54,178 nt of DNA from Bacillus hominis (lineage in GTDB: Bacteria; Bacillota; Bacilli; Bacillales; Bacillaceae_G): positions 1 to 54,178 of the forward strand of contig NZ_BOQD01000159.1 in the NCBI RefSeq assembly GCF_018332515.1. Reading direction: 5' to 3'. Below the pieces are notes generated by a model that searched no databases, was not told the origin of the DNA, and worked only from the letters and a program-made list of their open reading frames with translations. Below, piece after piece: positions 34,365 to 43,116 of the stretch. The translations under genes and the position numbers were made by a program. The first letter of the stretch is position 1; each line of letters starts with the position of its first letter.

Positions 34365-35313
34365 ACTTAAACCAACCTTTTTTATAAAACCAAGCCATCA
34401 TTCCGCCGCCAATTAACGCCATAATTAATAGACAAATAAAGTAACTATACTTCCCGCCAAGCTCTGGCATATGCGCAAAGTTCATGCCGTATACCCCTGC
34501 AATAAATGTTAACGGCATGAAAATAGTCGAGAAAACAGTTAATGTTTTCATAATGTTATTCATATGGTGGGAATTCAATGAAAAGTAACTATCTCGAATA
34601 TCTGCTGTTAATTCACGACTCGCTTCAATCATCTCTGTCAGTTTAAGCAAATGATCATGTATATCTTTAAAATAAATTTCATGATCGCTTATACCGTAAA
34701 AACGTGTTGAATTTAATATACGATATAATAAATCACGCATCGGAATAATCGTACGCCTTAGCTTAGATAAATCCGCACGAATATCAAATACCTCTTCTAG
34801 CACGCTTCCCGCTGTCTCACCTGTTAAATTATCATCAATTGCATTTAAATGGTCTTCAATGTAATAAACAGGTGCGAAATAATCATCTACAATTTGGTCA
34901 ATGATGGTATGCGCTACATTTAAAGGGCTCTTCTTAATACGTTTCTTCTCACCGAGCGTTTTCCATACTCTTTCAATCGCATTGTTATGAGAGAAGTGGA
35001 AAGAGACTATATATCGATCACTAACAAATAAATCGATTTCATGCGGTTCTAATCCATCTTCTCCGAATGCATGGAGAACTAAAAAGTTATATCCATCATA
35101 AAAATCTACCTTTGGTCTCTGCACATACTCTACACAATCTTCAATTGCAAGGGGATGGAACTTGAAGTGATCTTGTAAAATATATGTATACTCTTCTTTC
35201 GTTGGCTTATATAAATCAAGCCAATACCATACGATGTTTTCTTTTTGCGTTTCTTCTAGCGAAACATCATATAAAACTTCATTTTTTTTCGTTATTGCAC
35301 AAATTCTAATCAT
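34363..35313 (-). CDS. corA: CorA-family divalent cation transporter
   Basis: A 316-residue transporter for Mg2+ (or Co2+/Zn2+). The long N-terminal cytoplasmic part is followed by two C-terminal helices joined by the hallmark YGMN, then FAHMPELGG in the outer loop. The ending FYKKGWFK is the usual basic tail. GGGTGA precedes the ATG at 35313; the extension to 35340 is not supported. It stands alone. CorA and ZntB relatives differ little in sequence; GMN followed by MPE favours Mg2+/Co2+. Confidence 0.93.
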   Translation of the reverse strand: MIRICAITKKNEVLYDVSLEETQKENIVWYWLDLYKPTKEEYTYILQDHFKFHPLAIEDCVEYVQRPKVDFYDGYNFLVLHAFGEDGLEPHEIDLFVSDRYIVSFHFSHNNAIERVWKTLGEKKRIKKSPLNVAHTIIDQIVDDYFAPVYYIEDHLNAIDDNLTGETAGSVLEEVFDIRADLSKLRRTIIPMRDLLYRILNSTRFYGISDHEIYFKDIHDHLLKLTEMIEASRELTADIRDSYFSLNSHHMNNIMKTLTVFSTIFMPLTFIAGVYGMNFAHMPELGGKYSYFICLLIMALIGGGMMAWFYKKGWFK

Positions 35314-35347
35314 AATTTCACCCATTATTATTATAAACAAAAAATAG

Positions 35348-35383
35348 TAAAAAAAGCCAAGGAGAAATCTCCTCAGCTTTTTT
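35348..35383 (-). terminator. Terminator of the deoB-punA-pdp operon
   Basis: AAAAAAGC-cca-GGAG and CTCC-tca-GCTTTTTT pair around AAAT, with T-run on the minus strand. Confidence 0.8.
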
Positions 35384-35386
35384 TTA

Positions 35387-36691
35387 TTACTTCGTTACGA
35401 TACCGTGTACTAAAGTTGGTGCATCTACGTGGTCTTTAGCGATTTTCATGTTCTCATAAATTTTCGCTTTTACGTCTTCAACATTTTCGCGGTTTGCGTA
35501 AATTGTAACAAGAGAGTCGCCTTTTTTCACGCTATCGCCTACTTTTTTGCGAAGCATTAGACCAACTGCTAAATCAATTTCAGAATCTTTCGTTGCACGC
35601 CCTGCTCCTAAAAGCATTGCTGCTGTTCCGATTTCATCTGCAACGATTTCCGATACATAACCGTCTTCTTTTGCTTCCACTTCAATTTTATATTGTGCTT
35701 GTGGCAATTTAGAAGGATCATCAACAACAGATGCATCGCCGCCCTGCGCCGATAAGAACGTTTTAAATGATTCTAGCGCTTTACCGTTGTTCATTACTTC
35801 AATTAACTTTTCACGAGCATCTTCTAAAGATGAAGCTTGTCCAGCAAGGTATACCATTTGACTTCCAAGCGTTAAACATAACTCTTCTAAATCTTTTGGT
35901 CCTTTACCTTGTAATGTATCAATTGCTTCTTGTACTTCTAATGCGTTACCAATAGCCTCACCAAGCGGCTGGCTCATATCAGAAATAACTGCCATCGTAT
36001 TACGACCAACGTTATTACCGATTCGTACCATTGCTTCTGCTAAACGTTTTGCATCTTCATCCGTTTTCATAAATGCTCCTGCTCCAGTTTTTACATCAAG
36101 AACAATTGCATCTGCACCAGCAGCAATTTTTTTACTCATAATCGAGCTTGCAATAAGCGGAATTGAGTTTACTGTTGCCGTTACATCACGAAGTGCATAT
36201 AACTTTTTATCAGCAGGTGTTAAGTTTCCACTTTGACCGATAACAGCAATTTTATTTTCATTTACAAGACGCATGAATTCATCATTTTCAATTTCCACAT
36301 GGAATCCTGGTACTGCTTCTAATTTATCAATTGTACCACCCGTATGTCCTAGACCACGTCCAGACATTTTCGCAACTGGTACACCTAAAGCAGCTACTAA
36401 TGGACCTAATACAAGTGTCGTTGTATCACCAACTCCACCTGTTGAATGCTTATCTACTTTTACCCCTTCAATGGCTGATAAGTCAATTGTGTCACCGCTA
36501 TTTACCATTGCCATCGTTAAATCTGCACGTTCTTGATCATTCATATCTTGGAAGAAAATTGCCATTGCAAGTGAACTTACTTGATAATCAGGAATATCAC
36601 CATTTGTGTATCCTTCAACGATAAAGTTAATCTCTTCTGTCGTTAATGCATGTCCATCACGTTTTTTTGCAATTAGGTCCACCATTCTCAT
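35387..36691 (-). CDS. pdp: Pyrimidine-nucleoside phosphorylase
   Basis: A 434-residue enzyme that splits uridine, thymidine and deoxyuridine with phosphate, giving the base and (deoxy)ribose-1-phosphate. The phosphate-binding [11 protein letters not shown] (about 81-91) and the signature [16 protein letters not shown] (about 108-123) are intact. GGGGTG lies eight bases before the ATG. It is the last gene of deoB-punA-pdp; in B. subtilis pdp is with dra and nupC instead, so this operon makeup differs. Confidence 0.96.
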   Translation of the reverse strand: MRMVDLIAKKRDGHALTTEEINFIVEGYTNGDIPDYQVSSLAMAIFFQDMNDQERADLTMAMVNSGDTIDLSAIEGVKVDKHSTGGVGDTTTLVLGPLVAALGVPVAKMSGRGLGHTGGTIDKLEAVPGFHVEIENDEFMRLVNENKIAVIGQSGNLTPADKKLYALRDVTATVNSIPLIASSIMSKKIAAGADAIVLDVKTGAGAFMKTDEDAKRLAEAMVRIGNNVGRNTMAVISDMSQPLGEAIGNALEVQEAIDTLQGKGPKDLEELCLTLGSQMVYLAGQASSLEDAREKLIEVMNNGKALESFKTFLSAQGGDASVVDDPSKLPQAQYKIEVEAKEDGYVSEIVADEIGTAAMLLGAGRATKDSEIDLAVGLMLRKKVGDSVKKGDSLVTIYANRENVEDVKAKIYENMKIAKDHVDAPTLVHGIVTK

Positions 36692-36698
36692 TGTGAAG

Positions 36699-37520
36699 TC
36701 ACCCCTTCATTTGTTTTACGATTGCTTTTACTAATGCTAAGAAGTTAGCTTTAACACGTTCTGTCGTTTCAATTACTTCATCATGGTGAAGTGGCTGATC
36801 TAAAATACCAGCTGCCATATTTGAAATACAAGAAATACCAAGTACTTTCATACCAGCATGACGAGCTACAATTACTTCCGGTACTGTTGACATACCAACT
36901 GCATCTCCGCCAAGTGTACGAAGCATACGAATTTCAGCAGGTGTTTCATATACAGGACCTGTCATTCCAACGTACACACCTTCTTGTACTTTAATGTTTA
37001 AGTCTGCTGCAACTTGTTTCGCCATTTCGCGAAGTTCTGGCGTATATGATGTAGACATATCAGGGAAACGTACACCCATTTCAGAATCATTTGGTCCGAT
37101 TAATGGATTCGTACCCATGAAGTTGATGTGGTCTGAAATTAACATAAGGTCACCTGGCTCGAATGATGTATTTACACCACCAGCTGCGTTCGTTACAACA
37201 ACAGTTTCTACACCTAGTTCTTTCATAACACGAACTGGGAATGTTACTTTTTGCATGTCATATCCTTCGTAGAAATGGAAACGTCCTTGCATTGCTACTA
37301 CAGATACACCTTGAAGTGTACCGAATACTAGTTGACCTGCATGTCCTTCTACAGTTGATACTGGGAATTCAGGAATTTCGCTGTAAGGCACTGTTACCGC
37401 ATTTTCGATTTCATCTGCTAATACACCTAGTCCAGATCCAAGGATTAGTCCTACTTGTGGTGTTTCTTGAAATCTCTCTTTTAAGTATGAAGCTGATTTT
37501 GTAATTAGTTCACGATTCAT
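36699..37520 (-). CDS. punA: Purine-nucleoside phosphorylase (trimeric type)
   Basis: A 273-residue enzyme acting on guanosine and inosine to yield base and ribose-1-phosphate. Motifs are [15 protein letters not shown] (about 24-38), [12 protein letters not shown] (about 78-89), [10 protein letters not shown] (about 113-122) and [17 protein letters not shown] (about 201-217), the family signature. It corresponds to B. subtilis PupG. It lies seven bases upstream of pdp and 12 bases downstream of deoB. Confidence 0.96.
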   Translation of the reverse strand: MNRELITKSASYLKERFQETPQVGLILGSGLGVLADEIENAVTVPYSEIPEFPVSTVEGHAGQLVFGTLQGVSVVAMQGRFHFYEGYDMQKVTFPVRVMKELGVETVVVTNAAGGVNTSFEPGDLMLISDHINFMGTNPLIGPNDSEMGVRFPDMSTSYTPELREMAKQVAADLNIKVQEGVYVGMTGPVYETPAEIRMLRTLGGDAVGMSTVPEVIVARHAGMKVLGISCISNMAAGILDQPLHHDEVIETTERVKANFLALVKAIVKQMKG

Positions 37521-37532
37521 CTGTTTATCCCC

Positions 37533-38717
37533 CTATTTCTTTAGCTCGTTTAAGAAGCTTGTTCCATGTTCTGGCATTTTAACATTAAAGTTTTCTGCTA
37601 CAGTTGCACCAATATCAGCAAATGTTTGACGAAGTGATAACTCTTGTCCGCCTTCTTTCATGCTTGGGCTATATGCTAATAACGGTACATATTCACGTGT
37701 ATGATCAGTACCAGGATGTACTGGATCATTACCGTGGTCTGCTGTAATTAATAATAAATCATCTTCTTTAAGTTTTTCGAATACTTCTGGAAGACGTGCA
37801 TCATATTCTTGCAGAGCTTCTCCATATCCTTGTGGATCACGACGGTGACCGAATAATGCATCAAAGTCAACTAAGTTTAAGAAGCTAATACCTGTAAAGT
37901 CCATGTTTAATGTATCTACAAGCTTATCCATTCCATCCATATTTGACTTCGTACGAAGTGATTCCGTTACCCCTTCGCCATCATAAATATCAGAAATTTT
38001 ACCGATAGCAATTACATCGTAGTCACTATCTTTTAATTCATTCATTACTGTGCGACCAAATGGTTTTAATGCATAGTCATGACGATTTGGTGTACGTGTG
38101 AATTTTCCTGGTTCTCCAACGAATGGACGAGCGATAACACGTCCTACCATGTACTTCTCATCTAACGTTAGTTCACGGGCAATTTTACAAATTTTATATA
38201 ACTCATCAAGTGGTACTACTTCTTCGTGTGCTGCAATTTGTAATACACTATCAGCAGAAGTGTAAACAATTAAAGAACCTGTTTCCATTTGTTCTTGACC
38301 AAGCTCATCAAGAATTTCAGTTCCAGAGGCTGGCTTATTACCGATAATTTTACGGCCTGTTTTTTCTTCTAATTCATCAAGTAATTCTTTCGGGAATCCT
38401 TCAGGGAATACTTGGAATGGTGTATCAATATATAATCCCATGATTTCCCAGTGACCTGTCATTGTATCTTTACCGGTAGATTTCTCTTGCATTTTTGTAT
38501 AATATCCAAGCGGTTTCTCTACTTTAGAGATCCCTTTCATTTCACGAATATTACCAAGACCTAATTTCACCATGTTTGGCATGTTTAATCCATTCATATG
38601 TTCAGCGATATGACCAATTGTATCAGAACCTAAATCACCAAACTGCTCAGCATCAGGTGCCTCACCGATTCCCACAGAGTCCATCACGACTAGGAAAATA
38701 CGTTTATATTTATTCAT
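37533..38717 (-). CDS. deoB: Phosphopentomutase
   Basis: A 394-residue enzyme that converts (deoxy)ribose-1-phosphate to the 5-phosphate, joining nucleoside breakdown to the pentose phosphate route. The alkaline-phosphatase fold shows metal sites in [12 protein letters not shown] (D13) and ITADHGNDP with HTREYVPLL near the C-terminus; the phosphorylated Thr lies in [12 protein letters not shown] (about 76-87). B. subtilis calls it Drm. It is the first gene of the operon; a perfect palindrome lies about 185 bases upstream. Confidence 0.97.
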   Translation of the reverse strand: MNKYKRIFLVVMDSVGIGEAPDAEQFGDLGSDTIGHIAEHMNGLNMPNMVKLGLGNIREMKGISKVEKPLGYYTKMQEKSTGKDTMTGHWEIMGLYIDTPFQVFPEGFPKELLDELEEKTGRKIIGNKPASGTEILDELGQEQMETGSLIVYTSADSVLQIAAHEEVVPLDELYKICKIARELTLDEKYMVGRVIARPFVGEPGKFTRTPNRHDYALKPFGRTVMNELKDSDYDVIAIGKISDIYDGEGVTESLRTKSNMDGMDKLVDTLNMDFTGISFLNLVDFDALFGHRRDPQGYGEALQEYDARLPEVFEKLKEDDLLLITADHGNDPVHPGTDHTREYVPLLAYSPSMKEGGQELSLRQTFADIGATVAENFNVKMPEHGTSFLNELKK

Positions 38718-39055
38718 AACTGCAACCTCCTATATGTTCAGTTCTACTTCTTGTAGTATGTTCAAAACGCTATAAAGTGAAACTGTTATCAATGGGAATT
38801 ATCTTTCGTCCTCATTATTAAACAGTACTGCTTTAAATCATTCTCTAACTTTTTCGTTTTACTTTCAAACGAATCAAAAAAATTTCTAATTTTTTCTAAG
38901 TCAGATGTCAGACATCTGATATTGATATCATAACATGTTTACGCTTTCTTTTTAATACATTTTCGTAGAATTTCTTATTTTATTCACACTTCTATTGTAA
39001 TCCATTCTGCGAAGAAGTGCTAATTATTTTATAACATATTTCCTAATATAAAAAT
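38718..39055. other. Long AT-rich leader region upstream of deoB
   Basis: About 340 bases without an ORF between deoB and the terminator of the lipoprotein gene. It holds the deoB ribosome-binding site (AGGAGG), a perfect 19-bp palindrome at 38901-38919 and an overlapping dyad TGATAT-TG-ATATCA at 38917-38930. I could not fix the promoter. Confidence 0.6.
38901..38919. promoter_or_regulatory. Perfect 19-bp palindrome upstream of deoB, candidate operator
   Basis: TCAGATGTC-A-GACATCTGA. The TGTC-N-GACA core is of the kind bound by FadR-type GntR repressors. It is 184 bases before deoB and has no T-run, so it is not a terminator. No candidate regulator gene is adjacent. Confidence 0.5.
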
Positions 39056-39083
39056 AAAAAGCAGCTCTAAAGAGCTGCTTTTT
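39056..39083 (-). terminator. Terminator of the YtkA-like lipoprotein gene
   Basis: AAAAAGCAGCTCT pairs with AGAGCTGCTTTTT directly after the stop codon. Confidence 0.88.
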
Positions 39084-39822
39084 ATTTTACTTCTACTGTT
39101 TCTTCTTTGTGTTCATGTAGTTCGCCTTTTCTTACATGAACTTTCACTTTATAAGCACCATTCTCTTTGAAAGTATGCTTACTTTCATATTCGCCTTTAT
39201 TCCCCTCTTTTGCTGGAATAAATTCATGCTTTTCAACGCCGTCTTTCCAAATTTCAAGTTGTACTTCAGCGCCAGTTAATGCTTCTTCTTTTTGTTTCAA
39301 ATGAACTTTCATTTCTGATTCAGCATTGGCTTTCAAATCTCCAGCCATAAGGTGAATCATTGTATCACTCTTATGATCGCCGTGCCCTGCACCATGATCA
39401 CTATTTTCTTTCTTTGCATCTTCTACTTTGGCATTTCCCACAGCCACTTTTTCTTCTGGCATAACATGCATTTCACGTGCATTTGTGTGAGGAATAATAT
39501 GGTATACTCCATCAGTCTCAAATGTTTTCTCTACAGCATAAACACCTTTCCCTTTATGCTTACCATTTAACATTTCGTGCTTCTCGTCGCCATCTTTCCA
39601 AATTTCAAACTTCACATCAGCATCTGTTACCTTTTCTTTTCCTTGTGTAACAAGTGCTTGTACTTCTGTTTTTTCACCTGGTTTAATTTTTTTCGGATTC
39701 GTTTGAAAGGCTACTTTTACAGCTTCAAGTTTCTTTTCTTTTTTCGGTTCTTCTTTGTTTGTATTACAGCCAGCCAATGCTAGCATCGCGATAAATAACG
39801 TAATAATAAGTTTTTTCATCAT
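39082..39822 (-). CDS. Lipoprotein with two YtkA-like domains and a His-rich linker
   Basis: A 246-residue lipoprotein. The lipobox LALAGC ends at Cys19. Two homologous YtkA-like beta domains follow, about 35-115 and 158-246; matching blocks are FEIWKDGDEKHEML and LEIWKDGVEKHEFI, then GVYAVEKTFETDGVYHI and GEYESKHTFKENGAYKV. The linker has SDHGAGHGDHKSD, a likely metal-binding patch. GGAGG lies five bases before the ATG at 39822, and a second ATG at 39819 is equally possible. The longer frame to 39960 is rejected. YtkA domains occur in copper and heme-handling proteins; the role here is unknown. Confidence 0.85.
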   Translation of the reverse strand: MMKKLIITLFIAMLALAGCNTNKEEPKKEKKLEAVKVAFQTNPKKIKPGEKTEVQALVTQGKEKVTDADVKFEIWKDGDEKHEMLNGKHKGKGVYAVEKTFETDGVYHIIPHTNAREMHVMPEEKVAVGNAKVEDAKKENSDHGAGHGDHKSDTMIHLMAGDLKANAESEMKVHLKQKEEALTGAEVQLEIWKDGVEKHEFIPAKEGNKGEYESKHTFKENGAYKVKVHVRKGELHEHKEETVEVK

Positions 39823-39859
39823 TATTTCCTCCTTCATACTATATTTAGTATAGAGGAAA

Positions 39860-39898
39860 TACATTGTAATATTCCAGTCTTCTGCTGAAAACAATGTA
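39860..39898. promoter_or_regulatory. Spaced inverted repeat in the lipoprotein promoter region
   Basis: TACATTGT (39860-39867) and ACAATGTA (39891-39898) are perfect arms 31 bases apart centre to centre, about three helical turns. The minus-strand -10-like TATACT lies next to the first arm. A dimeric regulator could bind here. Confidence 0.4.
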
Positions 39899-39948
39899 CG
39901 AAATATTTGTGAAGTTTCTGTGAAACGGTTCACTCTTCTTAATCTATG

Positions 39949-39974
39949 AAAAAAGAGCATAGTGACTATGCTCT
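39949..39974 (-). terminator. Terminator of the xerD gene
   Basis: AGAGCATAG pairs with CTATGCTCT around TGA, overlapping the xerD stop codon, with six T residues following on the minus strand. Confidence 0.88.
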
Positions 39975-40856
39975 CGGGTGAAACTGTTTATATACATCTT
40001 TTAATCTAGTTTTTGAAACGTGCGTATAAATTTGTGTCGTTGAAATATCTGCATGTCCAAGCATTTCTTGTACAGCACGCAAGTCTGCCCCGTTTTCTAA
40101 TAAATGCGTAGCAAAAGAATGGCGTAACGTATGCGGTGTAAGCTCTTTTTCAATATTTGCTTCTTTCGCTAATCGTTTTAAAATTTTCCAAAATCCTTGT
40201 CTCGATAATCGATTTCCATGATGGTTTAAAAAGAGTGCATCTACTGCTTTTTTACCCATCAATTCTCTTCTTCCTTTTTCAATATACTTTTGAATCGCTT
40301 CTGTCGCTAAGCTTCCTAGTGGAATAATTCTTTCTTTATTCCCTTTCCCAATGCAACGAACAAACCCCATCGTTAAATGTACATCTTCTAAATTTAATGC
40401 AATTAATTCTGAAACACGAAGTCCTGTTGCATACAACAACTCTAACATTGCCTTATCACGAATCCCAAAAGCACTTGCCGTTTTCGGTGTTTGAAGCAAT
40501 GCTTCCACTTCGTCGATCGATAATACTTTTGGTAATTTCCGTTCCCCTTGTGGCGTTTCAATATGTACCGATGGGTCATGCTCCACTGCTCGTTCACGAA
40601 GTAAAAATTGGTGAAACGAACGAATCGATGCAATATGACGCGCCAATGTTTTTGAAGATTTCCCGTTTTCTTTTAAATACTGCAAAAAGTTAACAATATG
40701 CAAGCGTGTCACTTCATGAAACGTCTTCGTTTGTTCTACATTTTGCAAATACTTCACATAGCTTTTCAAATCACGTTCATAAGATACAACTGTATTTTTC
40801 GCTAAACCTTTTTCAACAATCATATAATGAATAAAATCTTTTAATTGATCTTCCAA
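39966..40856 (-). CDS. xerD: Site-specific tyrosine recombinase XerD
   Basis: A 296-residue recombinase that, with XerC/CodV, resolves chromosome dimers at dif. The N-terminal SAM-like domain (about 1-90) is followed by the catalytic domain with R147, K171, H242, R245, H268 and nucleophile Y277 (IYTHV). Length equals B. subtilis XerD (RipX). It lies between yqzK and the lipoprotein gene in the order expected for Bacillus, so it is the housekeeping recombinase and not an integrase of a mobile element. Confidence 0.96.
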   Translation of the reverse strand: MEDQLKDFIHYMIVEKGLAKNTVVSYERDLKSYVKYLQNVEQTKTFHEVTRLHIVNFLQYLKENGKSSKTLARHIASIRSFHQFLLRERAVEHDPSVHIETPQGERKLPKVLSIDEVEALLQTPKTASAFGIRDKAMLELLYATGLRVSELIALNLEDVHLTMGFVRCIGKGNKERIIPLGSLATEAIQKYIEKGRRELMGKKAVDALFLNHHGNRLSRQGFWKILKRLAKEANIEKELTPHTLRHSFATHLLENGADLRAVQEMLGHADISTTQIYTHVSKTRLKDVYKQFHPRA

Positions 40857-40862
40857 TCTACA

Positions 40863-41093
40863 CTACTCCCCATTTTCATAGAAAAACATCATTCTATTTA
40901 CGAAAGCATCCTTTTCCGGCTCCTCATTCCCTGATACTTTTTCTACAGTCTCTTCTTTTGGCTTTTCATAACGATGGTAACTTTCATATTCTTCATTTAT
41001 CCATAGTATAGCGAAATAAAACAAAATCGTACAACTTGTAAACAATAAAAATACTTTCATCCCATCAAAAGTTAATTTTAAAGCTCGGCGCAT
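40863..41093 (-). CDS. yqzK: YqzK/DUF4227 family small membrane protein
   Basis: A 76-residue protein starting MRRALKLTFDGMKVFLLF. One helix spans about residues 12-32; the rest is charged and soluble (EKPKEETVEKVSGNEEPEKD), ending NRMMFFYENGE. GGAGG lies eight bases before the ATG at 41093; the frame extends to 41135 without support. Its position between fur and xerD and its length agree with B. subtilis YqzK. Function unknown. Confidence 0.85.
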   Translation of the reverse strand: MRRALKLTFDGMKVFLLFTSCTILFYFAILWINEEYESYHRYEKPKEETVEKVSGNEEPEKDAFVNRMMFFYENGE

Positions 41094-41164
41094 TGTAAAT
41101 TCCTCCAAAATATAAGTTATTACAACATATGCCAAGCTTTCACCAATTTATACCTTATTCAAAT

Positions 41165-41201
41165 AAAAAACCTCTTCCTAGTTAAATAGGAAAAGGTTAT
41201 T
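41165..41201 (-). terminator. Terminator of fur
   Basis: AACCTTTTCCTA and TAGGAAGAGGTT pair on the minus strand around TTTAAC, then T-run. Confidence 0.85.
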
Positions 41202-41652
41202 TTTCATCCGTTTCATTTTCTTGACAATTTTTACAAATCCCATGGAATGTTAAACGATGATCTTTCACCTTAAAGCTCCAGTCTCGTTCCACTTTATTCT
41301 CCACTTCACCAAGTAAATCTTCTTGTATTTCTTGTACAGCACCGCATTGTGTACAGATTAAATGATGATGGAAACGCTGTGCACCTTCTTGGCGTAAGTC
41401 ATAACGCGAAACACCGTCTCCAAAGTTAATCTTATCGACAACTTTCAACTCAGACAATAACTCTAAAGTTCGATAGACGGTTGCTAATCCGATCTCTGGC
41501 GACTTTTCTTTTACAAGGAGGTATACATCTTCTGCGCTTAAATGATCTTCTTCATTTTCTAGCAGCACACGAACTGTTGCTTCACGTTGTGGTGTCAATT
41601 TATAGCTCGCTGCATGTAATTGCTTCTTAATTCGTTCAATTCTTTCTTCCAT
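41197..41652 (-). CDS. fur: Ferric uptake regulator
   Basis: A 151-residue metalloregulator. The winged helix covers about 1-85 (HLSAEDVYLLVKEKSPEIGLATVYRTLELL) and the dimer domain about 90-145. HHH at 95-97 and the paired Cys sites C100-C103 and C140-C143 fit Fur with a structural zinc. Fe2+-loaded Fur represses siderophore and uptake genes. Placement beside yqzK-xerD and spoIIM matches B. subtilis fur and argues against PerR or Zur. A sigma-A promoter and a Fur-box-like dyad lie upstream. Confidence 0.96.
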   Translation of the reverse strand: MEERIERIKKQLHAASYKLTPQREATVRVLLENEEDHLSAEDVYLLVKEKSPEIGLATVYRTLELLSELKVVDKINFGDGVSRYDLRQEGAQRFHHHLICTQCGAVQEIQEDLLGEVENKVERDWSFKVKDHRLTFHGICKNCQENETDEK

Positions 41653-41685
41653 TCGGTACTACTCCCTCCTCGCCACTCTTACACC

Positions 41686-41713
41686 ATTATATCAGAAGAA
41701 GGGCTCCTGTCAA
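41686..41713 (-). promoter_or_regulatory. Sigma-A promoter of fur
   Basis: On the minus strand TTGACA and TATAAT are both perfect, separated by 16 bases, 34 bases before the fur start. Confidence 0.8.
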
Positions 41714-41735
41714 AAGAAAAACAATAAAAACAAAT

Positions 41736-41750
41736 TGATAATTATTCTCA
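41736..41750. promoter_or_regulatory. Fur-box-like dyad upstream of fur
   Basis: TGATAATTATTCTCA differs from the 7-1-7 Fur box TGATAAT-N-ATTATCA at one base. It lies 23 bases upstream of the fur -35. A PerR box fits less well (three mismatches). Confidence 0.55.
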
Positions 41751-41758
41751 AAAAGTAT

Positions 41759-42406
41759 TTATTGTTTGTTAATAGCCTCCACAACTTCTTTCATTAAAAC
41801 TGGTGATGCATACGCTTCGACACTAGAAGCAATAGCTAGTACCGCTCCAATCACGAGAAAAAAGCATGTATAGCGAATTAATAACGGTAATAGTGGTTCA
41901 GTTATTTTCCGTATAAATTGATGCCTAATCATGCGTAAGGAAAAGCTTGCAGCAATTGTTGTCATAACGAGAAATACAGGAATTATAATTAAATTTTGTG
42001 GCAATACAGATACAAATGCTAATAATAATCCATTCCATCCGTGCTGACTTACTAAAAAACCTACTGTAAATCCAACAACTACCCCTTTTAAAAATAGTAA
42101 AATAAAAATGAGCGGCAACCCAATAATTGAAATTCCCAAAATCCAAATAAAGCCGATATATTTTAATTGCGAAAAGTAACTTTCTCGAAACATTTCGCCT
42201 GCGACAGCAAATTCTCCTTTAGAAACTTGTCCAAAAAAACGCTGTAAATAAAATGATAAATCTTGCTTTTGGTTTATTTGTAAACTATTCACAAGAATCG
42301 CTCCAAATATTACTCCCATCAGTAATAAAACCGCATTAAATATATATAGTGAAGAATTTTCCTGTATGTGAGACATTACACGGTCTTGCCAAGTTTTTCG
42401 CCACAT
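41759..42406 (-). CDS. spoIIM: Stage II sporulation protein M
   Basis: A 215-residue membrane protein with about five helices, part of the DMP complex (SpoIID, SpoIIM, SpoIIP) that drives engulfment by dissolving septal peptidoglycan. Family landmarks are FNAVLLLMGVIFGAILVNSL (about 23-42), FKGVVVGFTVGFLVSQHGWNGLLLAFVSVLPQNL (about 104-139) and a final SSVEAYASPVLMK. It follows a sigma-E promoter at 42439-42466. GGAGGGAAGG lies before the ATG. Confidence 0.95.
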   Translation of the reverse strand: MWRKTWQDRVMSHIQENSSLYIFNAVLLLMGVIFGAILVNSLQINQKQDLSFYLQRFFGQVSKGEFAVAGEMFRESYFSQLKYIGFIWILGISIIGLPLIFILLFLKGVVVGFTVGFLVSQHGWNGLLLAFVSVLPQNLIIIPVFLVMTTIAASFSLRMIRHQFIRKITEPLLPLLIRYTCFFLVIGAVLAIASSVEAYASPVLMKEVVEAINKQ

Positions 42407-42438
42407 TTTCCTTCCCTCCGTTCACACTCTTACTAAAA

Positions 42439-42466
42439 ATGTATGAAAGAAAGAAAAAAAGTATGA
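42439..42466 (-). promoter_or_regulatory. Sigma-E promoter of spoIIM
   Basis: On the minus strand TCATACTT and CATACATT are separated by 12 bases. The -10 matches sigma-E perfectly, the -35 well. spoIIM is a known sigma-E gene. Confidence 0.65.
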
Positions 42467-42532
42467 CGAATTAACATTGAAATTCCGCTCTACTTTGCTA
42501 AACTAAAAAGTAGAGAATAGGAGGGATTTCTC

Positions 42533-43084
42533 TTGAAACCATTATTATTAGATTTTCCAACATTATTTCAAACTGAGCGCTTGCAAGTACGTAAGCCGTT
42601 TCCAGGTGACGGTACAGAAGTATATGAAGCAATCCAAACTTCTCTAGAAGACTTATTACCATGGATGCCAATTACAGCTGAAACAGAAGAACGTGCTGAA
42701 GAAATTGTTCGCGAAGCTCACGGACAGTTTTTACTTCGTGAAACACTTGATTTCCACTTATACGATAAAGTATCTGGTACATTCATCGGAGCTATTACTC
42801 TCAAGCCTGAAAACTGGGATATTCCAAAGTTTTCACTTCACTTCTGGCTACATAGCGCTTATACAAAGCAAGGCTATATGACAGAAGCCATTAAAGGTGC
42901 GATTCAATTTGCATTTGATAAACTAGGTGCTAGAAGAATTGAAATTCGTACTGATGCAACAAATATAAACGCATGTAACTTAGCAGAACGTCTAGAATTT
43001 ATTTTAGAAGGTACAATGGAAAATGATTTCCTAGCACCAGATGGCAGCTTACGCGATGCACGTGTATATGCAAAAATCAACTAA
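42533..43084 (+). CDS. GNAT acetyltransferase, RimJ/RimL-like
   Basis: A 183-residue acetyltransferase starting at TTG after AGGAGGG. TERLQVRKPFPGDGTEVYEAI (about 15-35) and the acetyl-CoA part HFWLHSAYTKQGYMTEAIKGAIQFAFDKLGARRIEIRTDATN (about 103-144) are typical of RimJ/RimL and related N-acetyltransferases, which modify ribosomal protein N-termini or other amines. The substrate is unknown. It is divergent from spoIIM and ends at a terminator shared with nudF. Confidence 0.88.
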   Translation: MKPLLLDFPTLFQTERLQVRKPFPGDGTEVYEAIQTSLEDLLPWMPITAETEERAEEIVREAHGQFLLRETLDFHLYDKVSGTFIGAITLKPENWDIPKFSLHFWLHSAYTKQGYMTEAIKGAIQFAFDKLGARRIEIRTDATNINACNLAERLEFILEGTMENDFLAPDGSLRDARVYAKIN

Positions 43085-43116
43085 AAACACTCGCCTTAGG
43101 CGAGTGTTTATTTTTG
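43084..43116. terminator. Terminator between the GNAT gene and nudF
   Basis: AACACTCGCC pairs with GGCGAGTGTT around TTA, with A-run and T-run on either side of the convergent genes. Confidence 0.88.

Noticed and set aside
39822-39960. 46-residue N-terminal extension of the YtkA-like lipoprotein
   Set aside because: It would bury the lipoprotein signal inside the protein and crosses the promoter region; GGAGG marks the start at 39822.
39966-40856. Tyrosine recombinase as evidence of a mobile element
   Set aside because: Sequence and position (yqzK, fur, deoB neighbours) identify it as the housekeeping XerD; no att repeats or phage genes are nearby.
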